This document shows positions 17,162 to 25,871 of a DNA stretch of 64,000 nucleotides, piece after piece. Source of the DNA: an uncultured Lachnospiraceae bacterium (GTDB taxonomy: Bacteria; Bacillota; Clostridia; Lachnospirales; Lachnospiraceae); NCBI GenBank assembly GCA_947172645.1, contig CAMWBY010000001.1, positions 186,001 to 250,000 of the forward strand, in the 5' to 3' direction. The position numbers and the translations under genes are program-made. The notes below the pieces were generated by a model. That model was not told the origin of the DNA, ran no database searches, and was given only the letters and a program-made list of their open reading frames with translations. Each line of letters starts with the position of its first letter. Within the stretch, counting starts at the first letter, position 1.

Positions 17162-17551
17162 CTATTCCTCGTCCTCTTCTTCCGTCTCAGGTTCCGCACC
17201 CATAACGGCTAACATCTCCTGCGCGGTCATGGAGGTACTCAAATCATATATCCCCGGCTGTATTTTACCGTGGTTCTCCGACAGAAGTTCCTGTATCATA
17301 AACAGGTTCGCATCCCGGATTAGCCCCTTCTCCTGGAGCATCTCCCCTATATCCTTGGGGGAATCGCCGTCTTCCACATAGACGCTAATCGTCCTGCCCT
17401 CCCCCGTCGATACCGGTTCTTCCGCAAACACACGGAAGCCGTAATCATATGCCTCCGTCGCAAACCTGAATATATACGTAATAATAAACCCAAACACCGC
17501 AACCTTGATGATAAGCTGCGCCGTCCCTCCTATAACTTCTTTCAGTTTCAT
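17162..17551 (-). CDS. MltG-like membrane protein lacking the catalytic domain
   Basis: A 129-residue protein: a short basic N-terminus, one membrane segment (about 12-35), then an outside domain of about 70 residues (ISVYVEDGDSPKDIGEMLQ and IQPGIYDLSTSMTAQEML). This looks like the LysM-like N-terminal part of the lytic transglycosylase MltG (YceG/YrrL). It ends in an acidic Glu tail. The usual catalytic half of about 200 residues is absent, and trmR follows only 11 bases later, so it is a true short form and not cut by a frameshift. The ATG at 17551 follows GAGGAG closely. Confidence 0.75.
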   Translation of the reverse strand: MKLKEVIGGTAQLIIKVAVFGFIITYIFRFATEAYDYGFRVFAEEPVSTGEGRTISVYVEDGDSPKDIGEMLQEKGLIRDANLFMIQELLSENHGKIQPGIYDLSTSMTAQEMLAVMGAEPETEEEDEE

Positions 17552-17571
17552 AGTACTCCTCATTCCGAACG

Positions 17572-17904
17572 TCACTCAAAATCAATCTCCGCCGCAAGCA
17601 GCACGTTCACATCCTGCATCATCCTGCAAAAGGCAAGCTCCGCCTTCAGGAATCCTTCTACTAACGGATTCTCCCGAAATTTTGAGTACTCCCGTTCGAA
17701 CGCTTCCATCCTGTCAAACAGTTCGTCGCTGTCCGACTCATTCTGTAAATCATAATTCTTTTGTCTGTACTCATTGACTTTGTCATACAGTTCTGGCTGT
17801 TTCTTTATTTCTTCTCTTTGGAGCAGATACTTTTTATAAGTATCGGACTTTTGAATCGTCGCCGCAAACTCTTTCGCAGCTTCCATAATCTCGCTGTCTG
17901 ACAT
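17572..17904 (-). CDS. ylbF: YlbF/YmcA family regulator
   Basis: A 110-residue, all-helical acidic protein that fits the YlbF family (KSDTYKKYLLQREEIKKQP and NPLVEGFLKAELAFCRMM). In Bacillus, YlbF, YmcA and YaaT form a complex that binds RNase Y and shapes mRNA processing, competence and biofilm. Here it sits 26 bases after an RNase J gene, an RNA-decay context. The ATG at 17904 has AAGGAGGA upstream. YmcA and YaaT are not in this window. Confidence 0.82.
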   Translation of the reverse strand: MSDSEIMEAAKEFAATIQKSDTYKKYLLQREEIKKQPELYDKVNEYRQKNYDLQNESDSDELFDRMEAFEREYSKFRENPLVEGFLKAELAFCRMMQDVNVLLAAEIDFE

Positions 17905-17930
17905 GTCGCTTCCTCCTTGGTGTATTCCCA

Positions 17931-19583
17931 TTACACTTCCATAATAATCGGCAGAATCATCGGACGCCTCTTCGTCTTCTTCCAGACAAAATCACTCAGC
18001 ACTTCTTTAATCGTAGACTTTAGTTTGCCCCAATCCGCCTTGCCTCTGTCCAGGCATCCCTGTACGGCCTCATTCACCAACAGCCTTGCCTCATCCAACA
18101 GCTCGTCCGACTCCCTCACATAGACGAACCCTCTTGAAACGATATCCGGCCCTGACACCAACTGGTCGCTTCCCGAATCAAGGGCAAGCACCACTATCAG
18201 TATGCCGTCTTCCGCAAGATGCTGCCTGTCGCGCAGCACCACATTGCCCACGTCTCCCACGCCAAGCCCGTCCACAAGAATAGCCCCCACGGGAACCTTG
18301 CCCGTTACTTCCGCCTTCTCGTCATCCATCTCCAGCACGTCGCCGGACTGAATCATAAAAATATTTTCCTTCGGAATGCCCAGCTCGCTCGCAATCTTCG
18401 CCTGTGCCTTTCTGTGCTTGTACTCGCCGTGGACAGGTATCGCATACTTCGGTTTCACCAAGCTGTATATCAGTTTAATCTCTTCCTGGCACGCATGTCC
18501 CGATACATGCACATCCTGGAAAATTACATCGGCGCCTTTCATCTGCAGTTCGTTGATAACATTGGTGACCGCCTTCTCATTGCCCGGTATCGGATGGGAC
18601 GAAAAAATAACCGTGTCCCCCGGCAGGATAGATATCTTCTTATGGTTATCGCCCGCCATACGGCTCAGCGCAGCCATACTTTCCCCCTGGCTGCCGGTAG
18701 TGATAATAACCGTCCTGTCATTAGGATAATTCTTAAGCTGCTCTATGTCAATCAATGTATTCTCCGGAATATGCAGGCATTCAAGCGCGGAAGCCGTCTC
18801 AATAATATTGACCATGCTTCTGCCTTCCACCACCACTTTCCTGCCAAACTTATACGCAGAGTTGATAATCTGCTGCACCCGGTCCACATTCGATGCAAAA
18901 GTCGCTATGATAATTCTCGTATCCTTATGCTCCGCAAAAAGACTGTCAAAGGTCCTGCCCACCGTCTTCTCGGAAGGCGTAAAACCAAGTCTCTCCGCGT
19001 TGGTAGAGTCGCACATAAGCGCCAGGACGCCCTTTTTTCCAATCTCTGCAAACCGGGACAGGTCGATAGCGTCCCCGAACACAGGGGTATAGTCTACCTT
19101 AAAATCACCTGTATGCACTACCACGCCCGCAGGTGAATAAATTGCCAATGCAGCCGCGTCCACAATGCTGTGGTTCGTCCGGATAAACTCAATCCTGAAC
19201 TGCCCCAGATTAATGGACTGCCCGAATTTGACAACCTTACGTTTTGTCGTGTTCATCAGTTCATGTTCTTTTAGTTTATTTTCTATAATGCCCATCGTCA
19301 GCCGCGTCGCATAAATAGGGATATTCAATTCCTTCAGCACATACGGCAGCGCACCGATATGGTCTTCATGTCCATGGGTAATAACGAACCCCTTCACTTT
19401 ATCCATGTTGTCTTTTAAGTATGTGATATCCGGAATCACCAGGTCTATCCCTAACATCTCGTCTTCCGGAAAAGACAGCCCGCAGTCAACCACAATAATG
19501 CTGTCTTGATACTCAAAGGCAGTAATATTAAGCCCAATCTGCTCCAGACCGCCCAACGGGATGACTTTCAGCTTAGAAGCCAT
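17931..19583 (-). CDS. rnjA: Ribonuclease J
   Basis: A 550-residue metallo-beta-lactamase/beta-CASP RNase with 5'-3' exonuclease and endonuclease activity on mRNA and rRNA. The metal site THGHEDHIG gives His70, His72, Asp74 and His75. Later VHTGDFKVD, MCDSTN, GSQGE and HVSGHA mark the beta-CASP part. The ATG at 19583 follows GAGGGGAGA; an upstream in-frame ATG at 19622 is less likely. Length fits the 550-560 residue norm. J1 and J2 paralogues cannot be told apart by eye. Confidence 0.94.
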   Translation of the reverse strand: MASKLKVIPLGGLEQIGLNITAFEYQDSIIVVDCGLSFPEDEMLGIDLVIPDITYLKDNMDKVKGFVITHGHEDHIGALPYVLKELNIPIYATRLTMGIIENKLKEHELMNTTKRKVVKFGQSINLGQFRIEFIRTNHSIVDAAALAIYSPAGVVVHTGDFKVDYTPVFGDAIDLSRFAEIGKKGVLALMCDSTNAERLGFTPSEKTVGRTFDSLFAEHKDTRIIIATFASNVDRVQQIINSAYKFGRKVVVEGRSMVNIIETASALECLHIPENTLIDIEQLKNYPNDRTVIITTGSQGESMAALSRMAGDNHKKISILPGDTVIFSSHPIPGNEKAVTNVINELQMKGADVIFQDVHVSGHACQEEIKLIYSLVKPKYAIPVHGEYKHRKAQAKIASELGIPKENIFMIQSGDVLEMDDEKAEVTGKVPVGAILVDGLGVGDVGNVVLRDRQHLAEDGILIVVLALDSGSDQLVSGPDIVSRGFVYVRESDELLDEARLLVNEAVQGCLDRGKADWGKLKSTIKEVLSDFVWKKTKRRPMILPIIMEV

Positions 19584-19776
19584 TCTCCCCTCTTCAATTT
19601 TCTTCAAACAAATTTCCTCCATTCTTCCCGCACTTTTACAGACAGAATGCTCCCGGTTTCCCTGCTGCCTGGCATTACCGTTCCCCCTGTATTCCGGTCC
19701 GCTAACGTTATTCCATGCCGCCGCAGCCTCATCCTGGCATTCTATATGTATGTACTTCTACGCCAAGGCAGTTTAC

Positions 19777-20031
19777 TTACGTCAATTCCACATCTTCCAG
19801 TATATTCTCAAACACAGCCGCCACTGCATCCAGCTCATCATCATCGGACACAATCTCATACACTGCCTCTTCATCTTCCATCGCGGAAGAATCCCGGAGA
19901 ATAAGCGCCTCACCGTCGCCTTCTTCGGAATCCGTCACTAAGATATAGTCCACACCGCCCAACCTGGTCTGTTCTAACACATAAAACCGGACAGGTTCAC
20001 CGCCCTCCGGTGTAAAAACAATCTTCTCCAC
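19777..20031 (-). CDS. yrzB: DUF1292 family protein (YrzB-like)
   Basis: An 84-residue acidic protein with the DUF1292 pattern: VRFYVLEQTRLGGVDYILVTD, then an acidic tail. The likely start is GTG at 20031, with AAGGAG 9 bases upstream inside the end of ruvX. The ireB-ruvX-yrzB order is conserved across Firmicutes. Its function is unknown. About 190 bases without a recognised gene separate it from RNase J. Confidence 0.88.
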   Translation of the reverse strand: MEKIVFTPEGGEPVRFYVLEQTRLGGVDYILVTDSEEGDGEALILRDSSAMEDEEAVYEIVSDDDELDAVAAVFENILEDVELT

Positions 20032-20466
20032 TTACTCTTTCTCCTTGTTGATACGGCAGTCTAAATATCCCTGCAAAATAAAAGTGGCCGCAATCTTGTC
20101 CACATACTCTTTCCGGTGTTCCCTGCGTATTCCTGCTTCCATCATCGCCTTATCAGCCGCCACAGTGGTAAGCCGTTCGTCCCACATAGCCACAGGCAGT
20201 CCCGTTCTTCTCTCTAATTTATCCCGAAATTCCAACGAAAGCCTGGCACGGTCCCCAAGCGTATCATTCATATTCTTGGGAAGCCCCAACACAATCTCGG
20301 ACACATCGTACTCCAAAATCAATTCCTCGATACGCGCCAATGTCTGACGTAGTTTATTTTCATCTTTTCTTCTGATAATCTCAATTCCCTGTGCAGTAAT
20401 GAGTAACGGGTCGCTGACCGCCACACCTACTGTCTTGGAACCGAAATCCAAGCCCATGATTCTCAT
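20032..20466 (-). CDS. ruvX: Holliday junction resolvase-like YqgF/RuvX
   Basis: A 144-residue RNase H-fold protein. The N-terminus [19 protein letters not shown] carries the first catalytic Asp. [17 protein letters not shown] and a C-terminal [10 protein letters not shown] region complete the family pattern. YqgF-type proteins process 16S rRNA ends and may cut branched DNA. The ATG at 20466 is preceded by GAGGGG. It directly precedes the DUF1292 gene. Confidence 0.93.
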   Translation of the reverse strand: MRIMGLDFGSKTVGVAVSDPLLITAQGIEIIRRKDENKLRQTLARIEELILEYDVSEIVLGLPKNMNDTLGDRARLSLEFRDKLERRTGLPVAMWDERLTTVAADKAMMEAGIRREHRKEYVDKIAATFILQGYLDCRINKEKE

Positions 20467-20478
20467 CGTTCCCCTCAC

Positions 20479-20742
20479 CTATTTCCCAAGGGAATTTTTA
20501 ATGTACTCCACCAACATCTCTTCTACCAATTCGTCACGTTCCACTTTCATAATCAGGCTGCGCGCGCTCTTATGGCTGGTGATATAAGTTGGGTCGCCGG
20601 ACATAATATATCCGACAATCTGGTTAACCGGATTGTATCCCTTCTCCGTCAACGCCTCATATACCGTTGAGAGTACGAGTTTCACGCCTGTCTCCGGTTC
20701 TGTTTCTACGGTAAAAAATTGTGTATTCTCTAAATCCTGCAT
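20479..20742 (-). CDS. ireB: IreB family regulatory phosphoprotein (DUF965)
   Basis: An 87-residue protein with the family's typical middle (TVYEALTEKGYNPVNQIVGY and SGDPTYITSH). In Enterococcus IreB is phosphorylated by the PASTA kinase IreK and affects cephalosporin resistance. Two threonines precede EP near the N-terminus (VETEPETG), where the enterococcal phosphosites lie; this comparison is from memory. It precedes ruvX, as in most Firmicutes. Confidence 0.92.
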   Translation of the reverse strand: MQDLENTQFFTVETEPETGVKLVLSTVYEALTEKGYNPVNQIVGYIMSGDPTYITSHKSARSLIMKVERDELVEEMLVEYIKNSLGK

Positions 20743-20820
20743 TTTCCCACGCCCTTATCCATTATCTTTTGATATTACCCCTATTATTACCATAATACTC
20801 TATCGTCACGTAAAATTCAA

Positions 20821-22149
20821 TCATTTTAGAAGCATGATATCTTCTTCCAGAAATCCCACGACATTTCCTCTCACAATCCGGTTTCCCAGCGCATGGGAGG
20901 AAACCGCCTCCATAGCCCCTTTCACATACTGCGGCGTATGCCCTATCCAGTACATCTTGCCGCCTATTTCCTTTTCCTCCTCGAAAAGCACTTCCGCCTC
21001 GCTGCCGATGAATTTCTCCCTGTATTTATGGGACATCCGCCTTCCCGCCTCGGATAATTCCGCGCTGCGGCTACTCTTTACGGCTTCCGTAAGCTGTCCT
21101 TCCATCTTTGCAGCCCTGGTGCCCTTCCGCTTGGAATATTTGAAAATATGCATTTCATAGAAATTTACCCTTTGCACAAACTCCTTCGTTGCCGCAAATT
21201 CTTCCTCCGTCTCGCCGGGAAATCCCACAATGATATCTGTGGTAACCGCCGGATTAGAATAGTATTTCCTGAGCAGCTCTGTTGTCCGAAAGTATTCCCC
21301 GCTGGTATAGTGTCTATTCATCCTGGCAAGCACCGAGTCGCAGCCGCTCTGCAGGGACAAATGGAAATGAGGGCATATTTTGGGCATAGAGCTAATCTGT
21401 TTTATAAATTCCTCCGTCATGATACGCGGTTCCAGAGAGCCCAGGCGAATACGCGCAAGCCCTTCTATCTTATGGAGTTTTATAAGTAACGGCAAGAGAC
21501 CGGAAGTCCCCGACTCCATTCCATAAGAACTAATGTGTATGCCTGTCAACACAATTTCGCGGTAACCTGCCTCCACAATGCCGCGCACCTCATTCAGCAC
21601 ATCTTCTTCCCTGCGGCTTCTCACCCTGCCCCTGGCATAAGGAATGATACAATAGGAACAGAACTGGTTGCATCCGTCCTGAATCTTAATATAAGCCCTC
21701 GTATGTCCGGCGGTCTTCGTCAGAGACATCTCTTCATATTCATCGGTATGGTTGATGTCTATCACATCCACAGCGGTTTCCAACGTATCTGAGGAAAATC
21801 CCCTTCTGTCTAAATACTCCTCCAGAATCGCCACAATGTCTTTCTTGCGGTTATTGCCGATGGCTAGGTCAATGGCTTCATCCTGCCTCACCCCGTCTTC
21901 CCCGGTCTGTACATAACAGCCTACCGCCACTACCACGGCCTGTGGATTGCACTTCTTAGCACGGTGCAGCATTTGTCTGCTTTTCCTGTCCGCAATGTTC
22001 GTCACCGTACACGTATTGATAATATATATATCGGCCGCTTTATCAAATGGTACAATTTTATATCCCTTTTCTTGTAACATTTGTTGCATAACATCCATTT
22101 CATATCCGTTTACCTTACAGCCCAAATTATGTAATGCTACACTTTTCAT
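20821..22149 (-). CDS. mtaB: tRNA t6A37 methylthiotransferase MtaB
   Basis: A 442-residue radical-SAM enzyme that converts t6A to ms2t6A at tRNA position 37. The N-terminal UPF0004 domain starts VALHNLGCKVN, with further cysteines in INTCTVT and VGCYVQ. The radical-SAM cluster motif is CNQFCSYC. A C-terminal TRAM domain is expected from length and from the FIGSEAEVLFEE segment. The ATG at 22149 has GGAG upstream. It is divergent from the HPr-like gene at 22254. Confidence 0.93.
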   Translation of the reverse strand: MKSVALHNLGCKVNGYEMDVMQQMLQEKGYKIVPFDKAADIYIINTCTVTNIADRKSRQMLHRAKKCNPQAVVVAVGCYVQTGEDGVRQDEAIDLAIGNNRKKDIVAILEEYLDRRGFSSDTLETAVDVIDINHTDEYEEMSLTKTAGHTRAYIKIQDGCNQFCSYCIIPYARGRVRSRREEDVLNEVRGIVEAGYREIVLTGIHISSYGMESGTSGLLPLLIKLHKIEGLARIRLGSLEPRIMTEEFIKQISSMPKICPHFHLSLQSGCDSVLARMNRHYTSGEYFRTTELLRKYYSNPAVTTDIIVGFPGETEEEFAATKEFVQRVNFYEMHIFKYSKRKGTRAAKMEGQLTEAVKSSRSAELSEAGRRMSHKYREKFIGSEAEVLFEEEKEIGGKMYWIGHTPQYVKGAMEAVSSHALGNRIVRGNVVGFLEEDIMLLK

Positions 22150-22208
22150 AGTAATCTCCACGTTTTTTGTATTGTTTTATGATTGACTTTTAGGCTTCCA
22201 ACATTTAG

Positions 22209-22244
22209 TATAATAGCAGAAGGTATGAATAATCCAAAGGAGGT
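22209..22244 (+). promoter_or_regulatory. -10 element and strong ribosome binding site of the HPr-like gene
   Basis: TATAAT is at 22209-22214. A TTGACT lies about 20 bases upstream, too far for a standard -35. AAAGGAGGT at 22236-22244 precedes the ATG at 22254. Confidence 0.5.
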
Positions 22245-22253
22245 AATACTGCA

Positions 22254-22484
22254 ATGAAAACAGTACAGATTTCATTAAATTCTATTGATAAGGTTAAATC
22301 TTTCGTGAACGATATTACGAAATTTGATTATGACTTTGATTTGGTATCCGGCAGATACGTAATCGACGCAAAGTCTATCATGGGCATCTTCAGCTTAGAT
22401 TTGTCCAAGCCGATTGATTTGAATATCCACGCAGAAGACGGCGCGGAAGAAGTTCTCGCCGCTCTGAAACCTTATCTCATGTAA
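22254..22484 (+). CDS. HPr-fold protein lacking the phosphotransfer histidine
   Basis: A 76-residue HPr-like protein. The conserved regulatory segment KSIMGIFSLDL is present with Ser41, equivalent to Ser46 of HPr. The usual GLHARPA around His15 is replaced by NSIDKVKSF, with Asp12 where histidine should be. It therefore cannot accept phosphate from enzyme I but could still be a substrate of HPr kinase (hprK at 62579-63511). It stands alone, divergent from mtaB, with its own ribosome binding site and terminator, so it is likely well expressed. It may be a regulator or a diverged relic. Confidence 0.8.
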   Translation: MKTVQISLNSIDKVKSFVNDITKFDYDFDLVSGRYVIDAKSIMGIFSLDLSKPIDLNIHAEDGAEEVLAALKPYLM

Positions 22485-22512
22485 TTCAGACTTCCGCAGG
22501 GAAGAAACGAGG

Positions 22513-22540
22513 GAGCAAGCCTTCTGGCTTGCTCTTTTTT
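22513..22540 (+). terminator. Intrinsic terminator of the HPr-like gene
   Basis: GAGCAAGCC pairs with GGCTTGCTC around a four-base loop, followed by six T. Confidence 0.92.
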
Positions 22541-22614
22541 GTTTCCCCTAATCCCTATGCATATCGAAAACCTGCTTTCAATATTGCTTAACCGGGCAGG
22601 GCTAGATTCTTTCC

Positions 22615-23793
22615 CTACCTGACAATAATCACTTCGTCTTCGTCCAGCGCTTTTTTGACCAACTCGTCAATCTTCTCCTCAAGATTATGTTCATGCTTCC
22701 TGATAATATTCAAGTTCGGTTTCGTCACCGGATGTTTCGCCACGAAGATAGTGCAGCAATCCTCGAATGGCTGGATGGACGTCTCATAGGTATCTATTTT
22801 TTCCGAAATATCTACAATCTCCATCTTGTCGAATCCGATAAGCGGCCTGTAAACGGGCAGCTCGCATACCTCATTGGTGGCCATCAGGCTGTGCATCGTC
22901 TGGGAGGCCACCTGTCCGATGCTTTCTCCGGTAATCAGCCCCAGACACTCCGTCTCCTTCGCTATGTGCTCCGCAATGCGCATCATATAGCGGCGCATAA
23001 TGATAGTCAGTTCATCGTGGGGGCACTTGTCATAGATATAGAGCTGTATATCCGTAAAATTGATGACATGCAAATAGATAGGGCCCGTGTAAGCCGCCAC
23101 CTTCCGCGCCAAATCCACCACTTTCTGTTTCGCCCGCTCGCTCGTATACGGGGGCGCATGGAAATATACCGCGTCAATCTTGACACCCCGCTTGGCAATC
23201 ATCCATCCCGCTACCGGAGAATCAATCCCACCCGACAGAAGCAGCATCGCCTTGCCGCCGGTTCCCACAGGCATGCCGCCCGGCCCCGGAATTATCTCGG
23301 AATAAATATATATCTTGTCACGCACTTCCACATTTAACAAAATATCCGGCTTATGGACATCCACCCGCATCTCCGGGTAGGCGTCTAAGATAAGCCCGCC
23401 CAGCTCCATGTTCATCTCCATGGAATTGAGAGGATAGTTCTTCCGCGCGCGCCTGGCCGCAACCTTGAAGGTCTTATGCCTGTCGGGGTATACTTGTCCG
23501 ATATACGAAACCACAGTCTTTCCAAGCTGCTCAAACCCTTCGTCTTCCACATAAACCATGGGGCAGATGCCGGATATACCGAATACTTTCTGCAAACCCG
23601 ACACCGCCTCTACATAGTCAAATTCTGAAACCGCGTCCACGTAAATGCGCCCGTCTGTCTTGCGCACCGCGAACTCGCCTTCACATTTCTTCAAAGCATA
23701 TTTAATCTGCTGTACCAACGCGTTCTCAAACAAATAACGGTTCTTACCCTTCACGCCGATTTCAGCATATTTTATCAAAAAAGCCGTAAACAT
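22615..23793 (-). CDS. thiI: tRNA 4-thiouridine synthetase ThiI
   Basis: A 392-residue enzyme that thiolates uridine 8 of tRNA and may supply sulfur for thiamine synthesis. The N-terminus MFTAFLIKYAEIGVKGKN begins the NFLD and THUMP region. The PP-loop LLSGGIDSPVAG binds ATP. The C-terminal rhodanese domain of E. coli ThiI is absent, as is usual in Firmicutes. It follows nifS on the same strand, 83 bases apart, which supplies the sulfur donor. Confidence 0.95.
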   Translation of the reverse strand: MFTAFLIKYAEIGVKGKNRYLFENALVQQIKYALKKCEGEFAVRKTDGRIYVDAVSEFDYVEAVSGLQKVFGISGICPMVYVEDEGFEQLGKTVVSYIGQVYPDRHKTFKVAARRARKNYPLNSMEMNMELGGLILDAYPEMRVDVHKPDILLNVEVRDKIYIYSEIIPGPGGMPVGTGGKAMLLLSGGIDSPVAGWMIAKRGVKIDAVYFHAPPYTSERAKQKVVDLARKVAAYTGPIYLHVINFTDIQLYIYDKCPHDELTIIMRRYMMRIAEHIAKETECLGLITGESIGQVASQTMHSLMATNEVCELPVYRPLIGFDKMEIVDISEKIDTYETSIQPFEDCCTIFVAKHPVTKPNLNIIRKHEHNLEEKIDELVKKALDEDEVIIVR

Positions 23794-23876
23794 ATAATTT
23801 TACCCATGCCTTTCTTCTGTTCCTTTGCATATTACTGCCCCATGCCTGCTTACCCGAAACTGCCTGCAAACTTTTA

Positions 23877-25034
23877 TCAGCGCTTGCGCACGTACCGCCG
23901 CAGCATCGGAATCAGTTCACACAATGCCTGTATAGTATACTGGATTTCCTCTTGTGTTGTAAAGACAGAAATGCTGATACGGATTGTAGAATTCAGCAGT
24001 TCCTTCTCCACGCCAATAGCCTTCAGCGTAGCAGACGTTTGCGGTTTGTTGGATGAGCAGGCGCTCCCCGCGGACACATAGATTCCTTTCTCCTCCAGCG
24101 CATGGAGAAGCACTTCGCTGCGCACACCCCTCACAGACAGGCTGACGACATGAGCCGCTCCTTCGTGCCCCGGGCAGCCGTTGACCAGGACGCCTTCTAT
24201 GCCTCCCACTCCTTGAATCAGCATATCCCGCAGGCCATACATCCTGTCCATATCCTCGTCCAGATGTGCATAAACCATCTCAGCCGCCTTGGCAAGCCCC
24301 GCAATACCGGGAACGTTCTCCGTACCGGAGCGCATCCCCTTCTGCTGCCCGCCGCCATAGATAATAGGGCTGACCTTAGAACCTTCTTTGATATAAAGAA
24401 AACCGATGCCTTTCGGTCCATGAATCTTATGCCCGCTGACAGACAGCATATCTACATTCATCCTGGAAGGATAGATACGGAATTTACCGAATCCCTGGAC
24501 TGCATCCACATGAAAAAGAGTCTGCGGGTTGATGCGCTTAATCAATTCTCCCGCCTGGGCAATGGGCTGCACGCTCCCAATCTCATTGTTGGTATGCATG
24601 ATAGAGACGAGAATGGTATCCGGCCTGAGCGCGCGCTCCAAATCCTGCAGTGAAATCCGTCCTTCACGGTCCACCGGCAGATAAGTCACTTCAAATCCCT
24701 GGTTCTCCAGATATGCCATCGTCTGCAAGATTGCCGGGTGCTCTATCTTCGTCGTAATCAGATGCCTGCCGCTTCTATGGTTAGCCATCGCCGCACCAAT
24801 CAGCGCGATATTATCGGATTCCGTACCCCCGGACGTAAACAATATTTCCTTCTCATTTACCTTTAACAATTTCGCCAATGTTTCTCTGGCATATCTTAAA
24901 TATTGCTCCGCCTCTACTCCTTTGTGGTGCATGCTGGAAGGATTACCGTAATCCTCGCACATAATTTTGTACATCAACTGCGCAACCTCTTCAAAACACA
25001 CTGTGGTCGCAGAATTGTCTAAATACACTTCCAT
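23877..25034 (-). CDS. nifS: Cysteine desulfurase (NifS/IscS type)
   Basis: A 385-residue PLP enzyme that takes sulfur from cysteine. The N-terminus EVYLDNSATT, the PLP-lysine segment SVSGHKIHGPKGIG and the active-cysteine loop VSAGSACSSN are all present. It lies just upstream of thiI, the arrangement known to pair NifS-like proteins with tRNA thiolation. The ATG at 25034 has AAGGA at a good distance; the one three codons upstream is too close to that site. Confidence 0.94.
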   Translation of the reverse strand: MEVYLDNSATTVCFEEVAQLMYKIMCEDYGNPSSMHHKGVEAEQYLRYARETLAKLLKVNEKEILFTSGGTESDNIALIGAAMANHRSGRHLITTKIEHPAILQTMAYLENQGFEVTYLPVDREGRISLQDLERALRPDTILVSIMHTNNEIGSVQPIAQAGELIKRINPQTLFHVDAVQGFGKFRIYPSRMNVDMLSVSGHKIHGPKGIGFLYIKEGSKVSPIIYGGGQQKGMRSGTENVPGIAGLAKAAEMVYAHLDEDMDRMYGLRDMLIQGVGGIEGVLVNGCPGHEGAAHVVSLSVRGVRSEVLLHALEEKGIYVSAGSACSSNKPQTSATLKAIGVEKELLNSTIRISISVFTTQEEIQYTIQALCELIPMLRRYVRKR

Positions 25035-25130
25035 GGTTGTCATTCCTTTCTCTTAGCTTATCGTCCGCGGAAAGTAAATTATATTTTATTCATAAAATTG
25101 TGAGTTCCCTCATAATCTTATAATATGTTG

Positions 25131-25871
25131 CTAAGATTCCAATTGATACATCAACCAGGACAGTACCGTAAGCCCCGCCGTCTCCGTCCGCAGGATACGC
25201 CTGCCAAGCGTTATAGGCGATGCGCCTGCCTCCCTCGCCGCCTGCACTTCGCTCTCCTCGAAACCGCCTTCCGGGCCTATGAACACCGCAATGCTCCGCC
25301 CGGGCTGCACCCCGCCGATTAGTTTTCTTGTGTGCTCCATGTCCTGCGCAAACTCATAAGGAATCAGCTTCACGTCCACACCCCGCGCATAGGCCACAGC
25401 CTCCTCCATATTCATTACATCATGCACGTTTGGCACCACGCTGCGCCTGCTCTGCTTCGCCGCAGCTTCCGCAATTGCCTGCCATCTTCCCACCTTCGCG
25501 GCAGCCTTTTTTTCATCCAGCTTCACCACACTGCGCCTTGTCGCCACCGGAATCACTTCATATACGCCAAGTTCCACCGCTTTTTGCACAATCAGTTCCA
25601 TCTTATCCGCCTTGGGAAGCCCCTGGAAAAGATAAACCTTAGAAGCCAGTTCCACGCCATCCTCTTTGATAAAACGCAGCGTGCACATCACTTCCTCATC
25701 GGTATATCCGTCTATCCCGCATCGGTACTCCCTGCCGTCCACACCGTTGCTGACCGCAATCTCCTCACCCGCTTTCAACCGGAGCACATTTTTGATATGA
25801 TTCACATCACCGCCCGTGATGATAACCTTTTTGTCCTGTATCTGACATGGTTCTACGAAAAACCGGTACAT
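25131..25871 (-). CDS. rsmE: 16S rRNA m3U1498 methyltransferase RsmE
   Basis: A 246-residue SPOUT-class methyltransferase. The N-terminal PUA-like part starts MYRFFVEP and contains GGDVNHIKNVLRLK. The C-terminal knot has FIGPEGGFEESE and TLGRRILRTETA, which bind SAM. It modifies U1498 in the small subunit rRNA. It is in the prmA-vanZ-rsmE-nifS-thiI run. Its start lies 65 bases inside the end of the VanZ-like gene. Confidence 0.94.
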   Translation of the reverse strand: MYRFFVEPCQIQDKKVIITGGDVNHIKNVLRLKAGEEIAVSNGVDGREYRCGIDGYTDEEVMCTLRFIKEDGVELASKVYLFQGLPKADKMELIVQKAVELGVYEVIPVATRRSVVKLDEKKAAAKVGRWQAIAEAAAKQSRRSVVPNVHDVMNMEEAVAYARGVDVKLIPYEFAQDMEHTRKLIGGVQPGRSIAVFIGPEGGFEESEVQAAREAGASPITLGRRILRTETAGLTVLSWLMYQLES

